Positions 1 to 14,121 of a stretch of DNA of 64,000 nt are shown one piece after another. Both the position numbers and the translations under genes were made by a program. The DNA lies in assembly GCA_016801885.1 (NCBI GenBank), contig CM028897.1, positions 19,169,501-19,233,500 on the forward strand. The letters run 5' to 3'. Below the pieces are notes generated by a model. The model ran no database searches and was not told the DNA's origin. It saw only the letters and a program-made list of their open reading frames with translations. The stretch comes from Toxotes chatareus (Eukaryota; Chordata; Actinopteri; Toxotidae). Positions within the stretch are counted from its first letter, which is position 1. Each line of letters begins with the position of its first letter.

Positions 1-885
1 ATCTGTTTTGGCTGCATGACATCATAATGATGTGCACGTGTAAACTTGTATGTGGTGACCACGTTATGAACCAAATCTGAAATTCAACCGTCTTTATAGA
101 AGATTATCATCTTGTTCTTATAGGTTATGGAATATAGAATATTTGTATATTGTCTTTACTGTATTAACCCCAGGGCCTCCCCTTTCCCACTGTGTGCACT
201 GTGTATGTACCCTGTACCCATCAAGTCCAGAGCACAGAGCAGCCTGCACATGGTGCTTCACTGGTGTGTGTCAGTTTGTGGTATTTTGTTTTCTGAAGAA
301 ATATGCAAAGTGTGAACTGAAAAGCTCCATTTTGACAGAAGCCCTCTGTGAGGCAGGGTACAGGATTAGGTGTTAGGGTGAGAACTCTTTGATTTGCATA
401 ATCCAGCCTGTGAGTTTTCCCCTCACTGGAGGGTTGAAAACAGATTTTAACATGAAAACCTCAAAGTTGTATTGTTTTAACATGTACAAAGAATACTTTT
501 TATGGATAGTGCAAATGGTTAATATGGTTATTTCTCAATCCAAACTCTAAAGCTGCATGAATATATTATTATATTAACAATGGGGAAAAAAATATGTATA
601 GTGGGTAGTGACACATTCACAGGAAATTAAACAGCTCAGCAGTTTTTCCTCAGTTCAACAGTGCATTTTAGCATCTTTCAGCCCATTGTTTTGGTTCTAT
701 AGCCCACACCTTTTGTGTTTTGGCTCACCCTCATCATCCATTTGCAGCAGGTTTTAGTTAAAGTTAGTTACATGTTGTGTTTAGAACTAACCACACTTTT
801 ATTATTATTACTTTTTATTGACGGTTTAAATAGCCTGATGTAGGAGCCTTAGGTCAATGAAATTCAAATTGTTTTTGTGTTCCAG

Positions 886-1015
886 TTGTCGAGGTGTGAG
901 CGATGTCGCTGCGAGGCCAACAGAGAGGTGTACTGCAGCATTTCAGACTGCCCCGCCCCTCACTGCGTCAACCCCACCTACGAACCCAACCACTGCTGCC
1001 CCATCTGTAAGACCG
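886..1015 (+). CDS. VWC gene, penultimate coding exon
   Basis: The acceptor is a T-rich tract ending TTCCAG just before 886; the donor is ACCG|GTAAG after 1015. It encodes 43 residues plus the first base of a Gly codon and contains ten cysteines in the VWC pattern. The reading frame is fixed by the homology, since the preceding exon is not in the window. Confidence 0.88.
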
Positions 1016-3420
1016 GTAAGTCTCAGTCAGACAAACACTTTGGTCCATGGCAGGCAATCTCTACACCCTCCTATACCATCACTGTCAACTCAAAGTTTCT
1101 GCCTGTATGGACTTTGAACACAACATGCCCCATAATGGAAGTGGAAGACTACCATAAAAATAGGCAACACATTCATGGTAACATTTGAATTCTAAACACT
1201 ATTAAAAACACATCAGTGAGCCACACTGTTGCAGTGGGTACAAAAAAACCCAGCTAAACCCCTGCTAAAGCTAACTAGCTTAGCAAATGTCAGTGGCTGC
1301 TGTCAGCTGACTCTAGTGGAAATAATGTGATTTGGTGAGGGGAAGATACTTTTAAATACACATTTAAATGTATTCAGTTATAAATAAATGTATTATATTG
1401 ATTTCAATATAAATATTAAGTTTATATGTTATTATTTTCAGTAATATCAACATTTTATTAAATGTTTTAAGTTTGATCCATGTGTACAAGCTTTCATACA
1501 CTCTCCTCTGAGATGCTACAGGCAGCTTGAAGCAGGAGCACAAACACATTTGCTGTCATATCCCATCTCACTGACTCTCCTTAACACACACACACTTAAG
1601 CTTGTGCCTCCTGTGTGTGTTATATGCATCATTAGTAAGCTGCCATTGTGACAGCGTGTGTGTTCACCCTGCAGCTCTCAGAAGCATCACTTGTTACGTC
1701 ACCTCACACACAAGGCAGCTTACAGAGCCACGCCTGTTATGTCATACATGCTTTCAATGCCACCGGCATTAAGAACCTTCTCTAACATTGGTGGGATTTG
1801 TGAGTGTGTGTGTGTGTGTGTGTGTGTTAGACACAGACCGCAGGGATAATAACTCCTGTATTATCTGTTGCTTTGAAGTAAATCAGGCAACCAAAGCCAA
1901 AGCACCCAATCAAAAACATGACGTAACTGATTCTTTATGATGCCTAAAAGAAATAATCAATAGAAATCAATAGAAACACACTATTTGCTTCCCTGTTGCT
2001 TTGCTAATTTCTGGCAGTTGTAGTTAAGTTGTAGTTTCTATTTTAACGGCTCCTCTGCTGCTGGACAGACAGTGGGACAGATGGTTTGGTTTGTTGCGTC
2101 ATTGTTTTTTTTTTCCTTTTTTTTTTCCACTCCCACCAAATTCGCTCATGTCAGCTGTGTTTTATTGAACACGGTTGGGTCTGGCATCAGATGAACTGTA
2201 CTTCCTGTCCTCCCGCCAAGGCGTTGGTAATTGTTTCACGGGGAGCTGCCAAATAAAGGAACCCCCATCTGCGATTGAGGGATGCAAATGATATCAAACG
2301 CAGGCTGTTTACATTTCTGCTTGCATGGTATTCAGTATGTGCAGTCCAAACACATCCAACATTTCACTGCTTCACTGAAAATGTCATATATATTACACAC
2401 ACATGTTGGAAGGAAAGAGACGTACAGAGGTATTAGAAAGTATTCAGACCCCTTCACTTTTTGCACTTATTTTGCAAATTTATTAAAAATAAAAACAGAA
2501 ATCTCTTATTTATAGAAGTATTCAGACCCTTAAGTACATTGTGGAACCCTGACTGGCAGCAATCACAGCTCTGAGTCATCTTGGCCTTTAAAAGCTTTGC
2601 ACACCTGGATTTGGACAGATTATCCTATTCATCCTAACAGATCCTCTCAAACTCTGATTGGATGCAAAATGTCTGTGAACTGCCTTCATCAGGTCTCTCT
2701 CTACAGATGTTCAAAGCCACTCCAGGACAGCCAGAGACTCGTCTACCAACTCCTGAAGAAAATATCAGGCTCTTACGCTGTTAAATGCTCCACCCTGCTC
2801 AGTATGCCACCTGCTGACTTTGTCTGTCTGCCACTTAGAGAGAATGTAGGTAGAGCACAATGGGCTTTAAGAGCTTTTAGCTGAACAGCTGGGGTGAAAC
2901 AACACTTGACTGATGAGAGCAGTGAGAGCCAACCATGACATTAAAGTCGCGGAACATAAAACCAAAACAATGATCTGAAAGACATTAAAACGCTCAATAA
3001 AGCTTCAAGAGCTGGTCTGTGAGACTGTGCAGCACAGCGGTGCTTTGAGCTAAATGCTAATGTCATCATAGTAACATGCTCACAATGACAATGCCAACAT
3101 AACAAGAGTGAGACACTGTCCAAGAAGGGAGCAGACTTTGACACAAGACAGACTGTGCTGTCTTTCCTGACCCTCTAGGCCCCAACTGCTTTGCTGGGAA
3201 CAGGGTGATCCCAGCAGGGGAGCGTGTCAACATCGACGAGAAAACGGTTTGCTACTGCACCTACCGGGATGGGACGTGGCAAACCCACCCTCACGCCACC
3301 TGCGAACAGCGCCCCCAGCCCAGCCCGACACCGGACATCGGCACCGAGGCCCCCAGGGACGAGGATGCCAGGGGGAGAGGGGGGAGACCGTTCATTCCTA
3401 GACTGGACGTGATACCATGA
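886..3420 (+). CDS. Brorin-family (VWC2/VWC2L-like) secreted VWC-domain protein, 3' two coding exons
   Basis: Two coding exons (886-1015 and 3179-3420) join in phase 1 to give the last 123 residues of a von Willebrand factor C protein. The first starts L-S-R-CERCRCEA and carries the CxxCxC and CCPIC signatures of a VWC module; the second continues GPNCFAGNRVIPAGERV. As I recall the human proteins, this order is that of VWC2 (brorin) and VWC2L, which are secreted neural proteins that modulate BMP signalling. CERCRCEAN and CTY-x2-GTW are closer to VWC2; CVNPxYEP is closer to VWC2L. Two features are odd. The cysteine expected in 'DEC' is lysine (DEKTVCYC), and the last expected cysteine is missing because the end is replaced by a Pro/acidic/Arg-Gly tail of about 35 residues ending RLDVIP. 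The signal peptide and first VWC module must lie before the window. Family assignment is firm; the exact paralogue is not, so no symbol is given. Confidence 0.87.
2430..2750. mobile_element. Degenerate Tc1/mariner terminal region
   Basis: The stretch has the wording of fish Tc1-like ends: AGTATTCAGACCCCTTCAC, then an A/T-rich run with GCAAATTTATTAAAAATAAA, then a second TATTCAGACCCTT and a segment (ACACCTGGATTTGGACAG, GATTGGATGCAAAATGT) found in the antisense 5' part of these transposons. There is no intact transposase, so it is an old relic inside the VWC intron. Confidence 0.7.
3030..3105 (-). repeat. Dispersed fish repeat fragment
   Basis: CAGCGGTGCTTTGAGCTAAAT, followed by GCTAATG and AACATGCTCACAATGACAA, is the reverse complement of a very common perch-like fish repeat. 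Other pieces of the same family are at 41590-41910 and 48040-48145 in this window. Confidence 0.55.
3179..3420 (+). CDS. VWC gene, last coding exon
   Basis: The acceptor CCCTCTAG precedes GC-CCC-AAC, completing the split Gly codon and reading GPNCFAGNRVIPAGERV. It runs 79 full codons to the TGA at 3418-3420. From about codon 42 the family similarity stops and a low-complexity tail (PQPSPTPD, then RGRGGRPF) follows. GC content is clearly higher than in the surrounding intron, as expected for coding sequence. Confidence 0.88.
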
Positions 3421-3463
3421 ATTCAGAAATATGTCAGAGAGCTGCTCTGCAGGTACAAATACA

Positions 3464-3469
3464 AATAAA
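3464..3469 (+). promoter_or_regulatory. Candidate poly(A) signal of the VWC gene
   Basis: An AATAAA hexamer lies 44 bases after the VWC stop codon. This would give a very short 3' UTR, so it may be a minor or unused site; AATAAA is common by chance in AT-rich DNA. Confidence 0.3.
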
Positions 3470-6400
3470 CTCTGTCCATCAGTATCAGGAGAGGTGAACT
3501 GGGCTTCAATACAGCATTACTCAACCTGCACATTTATGTTGAAAACACAACCAGTGAGATTTTTTCAGAGCAGCTCTAGTGCTAATGGCGAGCGTCCACA
3601 GGGTACAGCTGCATCGCGTTCTGGTCGTGCCTCACGGCTCCAAACGTTTCTGAGGTGCAGTATCTTTAGTGTGGTGTCCAAACCTGAGGAGTCTTGGTCC
3701 ACACTTTTAATGTTCACTAACAATTTTACACCTAATCTTACCTATGTTTTTAATTAGGAATCTTCAAAGCAGTGCAAGTCTTGAATGATGAGCAGGGGAA
3801 CAGCAGAGTTCAGTGCAGAAACTTATTCACAGCAGGTGATACACAACAAATGAGCCTCAGTACCAGGCGGGAAGACTGAATTTACAGAGTTAGCACTTGT
3901 TCTTTTATATCACTCTTTCCACCTCTTTTGGGAGCAATTATACCCAAACCTCTTTTAAAAATACACTCTTTGTTTTGCCCGAAAATAATGGTGACTCATT
4001 ATGGTCTTCCAGGTATTTTCCAGGCCCACTTGTTCCCTGGCCAGTGTCTACTGGTGTCAGATTATGGCTGGTAATGACCTTGGTTCTGGATTTATGGATG
4101 TCTCCTTTTTGCTCCTCTTATCCACTTGAACTCCACTTTATATCTCGATGGAATACATCATTATTTCCCAGCCCTGTTGAAATATATATATTTTTTAAAA
4201 AGTGTTTACTGTGAGTATAGGGTAGGATACATTATACTGATATACTGATGTCATGTATATATATGCTCAGGCCATACACAATCTTCAGACAACAAACTGA
4301 CAAAAACCTTAGGATTAGATCTAAAGTCAAACTCTAACATTTATGAGTGTACAAAATCAAACATAAGACTGATGAGCCGTCAAAGCCAACACTCTCCTTC
4401 CTTCTCCCTTCACCACATTCCTCATTTCTCCTGTCCTTCACCAGCATAGGCTCCTTCAGGAGCCACATGTCTAATATAGTTTAGAGATGATGTCTCTCCA
4501 AAAAAAATGTCTTGGTCTACAAGCATAAATACACATATGCATCTCATTTAGATACAGGCTGCAGTTTCGTGGCTCTGTTTTCATTGGTTTAATTACTTTA
4601 CCATCATGCACCACCTTTTCTCTGGGACTCCAGCTGCATGTAAATAATCACAGTACAGGTGATCACAGAGACAAGGAGAGGACAGAACAGAGGATTAACC
4701 TGATACAAGACATCCCAATATTTGTGCACAAGCCCCCCAAAAAAATAATGTACCCAAAATAAAGAGGGTTATTTTGATTACATTCATAACCCTGGTCTCC
4801 ACTGAAAACTCGTTTTTGTGGTATTAAAAAAATGGAAAATAAGGCCTGTAGTGGTAACTTTTATGTGGAAAACACTTGCTGTTGCAGTGATATGAGGATC
4901 CTAAAATGCTTTGCACAGATCATCAGAAACCTGATTCAAAAGCCCACTCACATTTATACCTGTACTAATAACTAAACATACATCCTTATAACACATAGAC
5001 CCGGTGGATGTTGCTAAACCGAAGAGGAGCAGCCCGAACGCAGTGCAGCTGTATCTGATGGACAGTGGTCTTTAGTGAAACTGTAAAATAATCGACAGGC
5101 TGGGAGGAGGCTGAGCGTAGAAGAGGAGTAAAACAACAGTATCCTAAGAGAAAAAGGTCACACACACTGATTCACAACACACACCTGGTCATTATATTTC
5201 ATTTCTTTCAAATAAATGTCAAACTGCTGTTTTCAAGCTCTAAAATGAACTTTCAAGCACAAGTATTTATTCCATATTTCATTCGCTTTTCAATTCGTCA
5301 AATTTCCAGTTTTACTTTTTTTTTCCTCAGGTAAAGAGCTGACCATTGCTAACAGAAACTGAACAATCAGCAGACTGACTGGAAATTAATTTATTCAATT
5401 TTATAGACTTAGATTTGATAGATTTACTTAATCAGTTAATTACAAATAAGCTTTACTTACAGATGCATGAGGAGGAATGAACAGATGCATAAGGAAGGAA
5501 CTGGCCACCACCTGATGCTGGTGTTCACTCACTGCTGTCATACACGTGTGTATATCTATGTATCTATGTAGAGTATGGGATGCTCTCTTGTTCTTTTTTT
5601 TGTGACCGTCAGTCTGAGGTCCAGGTTGGGAAGGTGTGAGAGATGAATGGGTGACAGAGGGGAAACAAGTGTCCGGTGCAGGTGGTGGCCTGGCTTCTCT
5701 CCATGGCCCTGCCGCTTTCCATCTGTAAGCAGAGAGGGGCCAGACACAGGCACGCACACACACACAGCACTCAGAATGACTGTAAGCAGAAAAACTGATG
5801 ATTTACACTTTACCTGGAGTAGCAGATGCTATGTACATACTGTGTGTAATGTCAGGGTGCATGCCAGTGACGTGTCCCTCACTGTATATTGTGCACTACA
5901 GTGGAATTCCTCTTAATTTGTGACTGTTGCAAAATGAATAATTTGGCTTTTTTTCTTTACCCATGCTCCTGCAGGGCTCAGATGATTTGACCTCTGTTAT
6001 TCTTCTGAAAACTCATATATCAAAGTGCTGATTGTCAGAGTTTGTGTAGCTGACAAGTGTTAAACTGTTCTATAATAATATCTATGTGCATTTTCTGTCC
6101 AATCCTTGTGTCCAGTGCTCGAGTTAATGTCTGTGGTTCATTGCTGGAAGGACTGAACAGGTTTCTGTGCTCCCTCTAGTGGTAGGTCTGAGGAACTGTA
6201 TTAACAAGATGCAACAAAACCATGTTAAACATTTAAAGCTTCATATTAGTATTCATATATTGTATTGGATCATCAGAGAGCAATTTTATAGATGAGCAGA
6301 ACTAAAAGCCTCAGCTCAATGCAACTGGCTTTCCAAGCTTGATTACATCTTTTTTTTTTACCCACAAAACCTCAGGTCAAATGTCAGTAACTGGTTGGGT

Positions 6401-6589
6401 CTGAAACATCAACATCATCATAAAAGTGCAGATGTTATAGGCACATTTATGATGATGTGCTTGCATAAGTAATAAGTAAAGTCTCAAAACAGTATCTATA
6501 CCCAAATACTACAACAGTAGATCATAGTTCAAACTACATTCCCTACAAAGTGTTTTTTTCTCTACATAAATGAAAACACTAAGACCTGT
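3470..6589. other. Intergenic stretch between convergent VWC and rpl23 genes
   Basis: This is AT-rich sequence with no exon, RNA gene or clear transposon that I can support. The first part may be 3' UTR of the VWC gene if the AATAAA at 3464 is not used. Short (CA)n runs occur near 5755-5765. Confidence 0.5.
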
Positions 6590-6605
6590 GGCTTGATTAA
6601 CAGCT

Positions 6606-6611
6606 TTTATT
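6606..6611 (-). terminator. rpl23: rpl23 poly(A) signal
   Basis: AATAAA on the minus strand lies about 30 bases after the rpl23 stop codon. This gives the very short 3' UTR usual for ribosomal protein mRNAs. Cleavage is expected near 6585-6595. Confidence 0.85.
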
Positions 6612-6639
6612 GAAAATGAACAGAGGTGCAGGGTCCAGC

Positions 6640-11127
<4,488 letters not shown>

Positions 11128-11137
11128 TGCTGCAGTA

Positions 11138-11180
11138 GGGAAAGAGGAAGGCGGAGAAAGGAATTGTGGGATATAAAGTC
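11138..11180 (-). promoter_or_regulatory. rpl23: rpl23 core promoter with TATA-like box and 5'TOP tract
   Basis: Reading the minus strand, CTTTATATCC at 11171-11178 is followed about 25 bases later by a C/T run (CCTTCCTCTTTCCC, about 11150-11138) that ends ten bases before the ATG. A transcript starting at a C in that run, near 11150, would have a terminal oligopyrimidine motif, the hallmark of mTOR-regulated ribosomal protein mRNAs. The exact start is inferred. Confidence 0.7.
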
Positions 11181-12028
11181 GAACGGAACTGCATCCGGGT
11201 CATGGCGTGGAGGCGCGCTGCATTCACTGGCTGTCGGAAAAATGTAAAACACCGAGATAGTAATAGCTGTATTTAAGAATAGCCCTTTGGGAAAGGAAAA
11301 ATTAGAAAGTCATCTAACATTCTTATTTTATCTCTTCTGAGGATACACTCAGACTTAAATTCTTCAGACAAGTCAGTGCCGTCAGGTGGAAAGTAATCAG
11401 TAAGACTTTTTGACTTTTTTTTGTCAAAAAATGTCAACTTTTTGGTTCTTCACTTTCGTTTTATGTAGATACACATCATATTTTAGGCTCATATCACTCT
11501 CTAACAACAATAACCTTATAATGAGACAGAATAAGGACTGTTTATGATAGCTGACTCCGTTCTTCCTTGGGGGCAGTTACATTATGTCCAGATACAGTCA
11601 GAAGAATAACAAATAAAGAGAAGAGTCCCAGTTTAAAAAGCAGTCCTGATATATTCATTTGATTAAATATAATCAAGTGTAGAGGGCCAGCAATCAAGTT
11701 TAGTCCACAAGCAGTTCATTGTATAAGCAGATGAACTGATGTATTTATTGTGGTACACTTTATTTGAAAAGTAAAACAACAGCTTTTCCATTGAGTCAAG
11801 GTCATTCAATTAGGTTCAGAGAGCCTGTGTTGCATTGACTGGTGTGATTGACGGTCGTTGCTCCTCTCCTCCAGGTGGAGGCGGTGTAGGACCAACAAAC
11901 AGCACTGCTCTCTCAACGTTTTCCATGGAAATAAGAAGCTAAAGAAACAATGAAGGAGCTGTTGTATCATATCATATAAAGACATGACGTTGTTCCAGGT
12001 GTTTGTTGATCAGTATAAAGGAGTATAA

Positions 12029-12327
12029 AGAGACTGGGTCCCGCTGTGTTACTCAGGCTGCACCACAGCGTCTATTCACAGGCGCGATCCCACTACTGAG
12101 CGGCACGGGGGCTTTGACCTGCTCCGTTTCCGACCTGGGCCGGTGCACCCCTCCTTAGGCGACCTGGTGGTCCCGGGCTCCCTCGTAAAACACCATATCG
12201 ATACCGAACTTGGCGCGGACACCCGATCGGCGTAGTCCGCTGCGGTCCAGAGCTCCTGAGCTCAAACGATCCTCCAGCCTCAGCCTCCCGGTGACTTGGA
12301 TTACAGGCACGCGCCACCGCACCCGGC
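12029..12327 (-). ncRNA. rn7sl1: 7SL (signal recognition particle) RNA, full length
   Basis: Read on the minus strand, it starts GCCGGGTGCGGTGGCGCGTG and ends CCCAGTCTCT, about 299 bases, the normal vertebrate 7SL length. The Alu domain (GCCTGTAATCC, GGGAGGCTGAGGCTGGAGGA) and the S domain are both present. The helix 6/8 core is intact: GGACCACCAGG, GCCTAAGGAGGGGTG, CAGGTCGGAAACGGAGCAGG and AGTAGTGGGATCGCGCCTGT. The RNA scaffolds SRP, which targets ribosomes making secreted proteins to the ER. An ATF/CRE-like site lies at about -51 to -44, as in human 7SL genes, which argues for a real gene and not a retrocopy. The odd point is that the 3' end reads TCTCTTTA with no T4 run. The symbol marks the gene type, not a particular locus. 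Confidence 0.93.
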
Positions 12328-12370
12328 GATAGACTCCTCATTCATACAGGATGTGAGGGTTTTTACCAAG

Positions 12371-12382
12371 GTGACGTCGTCA
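12371..12382 (-). promoter_or_regulatory. ATF/CRE-like upstream element of the 7SL gene
   Basis: GTGACGTCGTCA (plus strand) contains a near-consensus CRE, TGACGTCG. Measured from the 7SL 5' end at 12327 it covers roughly -44 to -55, the position of the ATF site needed for strong pol III transcription of human 7SL. Confidence 0.7.
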
Positions 12383-12799
12383 GGCAGCACGGCAGAAAAA
12401 TAAAGTGTAGCTGCAGAGATAAAACCTTAGGTCTTTAATCAATGTGTATGTTTTTATTCCCACATCTCTAAAGTGGTGTTACATCTGTCTCACTGTGTAT
12501 TATCATCATTCTCTTTAAAGTCTTTTTGGAGCCTTTACCCAAAATAGATCCTCTTTAGAATGTAGGTTGAGTTGCCTGATTCAGTAATTTAAATCCACAA
12601 GCTATGATTCATTATGTAAAAACACAGGAGTGGGATCTACCATCACGAATAACAGGTCTTTAATACAGTGACTGTGATGGTGCAGCTCAGAGCACTAAAT
12701 CTTTAATGTCTTATCAGTTTGCAAAATACAACTACTGTCCTCACTGTCCTCTCACTGATATCTCCTGTTTCTGAATTTGGAAATGAATAATTATTGCTG

Positions 12800-13175
12800 T
12801 TTGGTTTAGAGACTGTGGCAGTGAGGAAAAGACAAGAGGCAGAGCTGGAGGTAGCAGAGGTGAAGATGTATTAAGAGGATTAGGAAGGAGCACATCAGAG
12901 ACAGACAGCTCAGGTTGGGGACAAAGTCAGAGAGGCCAGATTGACATGGTTTGGGCATGTGCATAGGAGGGATATTGGTTATATTGGTAGAAGGATATTA
13001 AAAAGTGAGCTGCCAGGCAAGAGGTCAAGGGTCAAAGAGGAGATATATGGATGTGCTAAAAGAGGACATGAAGTTAGTTGGTGTGAGAGAAGAGGATGCC
13101 GAGGATAGAGCTAAGTGGAAACAGATGATTTGCTGTGGCAACCCCTGACGCAAACAGCTGGAAGTAGAAGAAGAA
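12800..13175 (+). mobile_element. 3' end of a degenerate non-LTR retrotransposon
   Basis: The stretch has the wording of a very common fish LINE tail: GACATGGTTTGGGCATGTG, ATTGGTAGAAGGATATTA, GTGTGAGAGAAGAGGATGCC, GATTTGCTGTGGCAACCCCT, then a GAAGTAGAAGAAG tail. It corresponds to the extreme C terminus of the element's reverse-transcriptase protein (like WFGHVxRR and GVREEDAED) but the frame is broken. It is a 5'-truncated insertion in plus orientation. Confidence 0.8.
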
Positions 13176-13280
13176 ATGAATAATTATTATTACTTATTAT
13201 TACTTCAAACTTTGTACAAGTTAGGCGTGCTCTGACAGTCACAAAACTAATGGAACATCCTCAATTTTACATATTCACTG

Positions 13281-13333
<53 letters not shown>
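13281..13333. repeat. (GT)n(AT)n(AC)n symmetric microsatellite
   Basis: (GT)7 passes into (AT)8 and then (AC)11. The left half is the reverse complement of the right half, so the tract is a palindrome of about 45 bases able to fold into a hairpin or cruciform. Confidence 0.9.
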
Positions 13334-14076
13334 ATATAACAATATATATCAACCATATTAATCAGGCTTGTGACATCTGGTGGCGTGGGTTATGTTTTCA
13401 TTCACTGATAGACAATATAGCCTAATAATGTGAATTTGAAAGCGCTGCTTCTTTTATCTGCTCATATGAACCAAATGCAGGAGCACTGAGTTCCTGCAGT
13501 GCTGCAGTGTACTGTATGTGGGTCTATTATTGTTGTTAAAATCAACCTGCTGCTCTGCCTCAGTGTTTAAATGAGGATAAAAAAAATATAAACACATAAA
13601 TGGGTGTAGCGATGGGACCTAATTGAAAGTAGTTAGCTGGGGTGGGAGACAGTGAGTGAGACGATGGCCACACAGACCCACAGTGGGCTGCTCAGCCTGC
13701 TCCACACCACTCCACCACGATGGTTTTATGTTTTTCTCACACAGCAGATCTCCATGTGCTTCTAGATCAACTCCATTTAATTTCTGTTTCAGCCCCTGAA
13801 TGTGCACTTGCTGTGTGGTTATTATCATGTCCATATTGGTTTGATGTGTGGAAATTCAACAAAGCAACTGAGCTGTGTGTTTGCATAAATGGCCTCATTA
13901 AGCAAGTGAGTCACGCTGAGCTCTGATAACCCTCAAGTCTGTGCCAGTCTTAATGGGAACTTGGCACTGTGACTGTTAGCGGAAATATGTTAGACGAAGA
14001 GACCCTTGACTAGTTGCACATACAGTAGGTGGATATCAGATACATCCTCAGTCTTGTTTTCATGACTGCAGCTTCC

Positions 14077-14121
<45 letters not shown>

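Larger units (their letters stand above)
1016..3178 (+). other. Intron between the two VWC exons
   Basis: This 2.16-kb intron is bounded by GTAAG and CTAG. It contains a (GT)n tract at 1804-1827, a Tc1-type transposon end at about 2430-2750 and part of a dispersed fish repeat at about 3030-3105. No other gene is seen. Confidence 0.8.

Noticed and set aside
12093..12341. An 82-residue open frame on the minus strand, GC-rich and protein-like
   Set aside because: It coincides with the 7SL RNA gene; the GC content and apparent coding quality come from the structured RNA.
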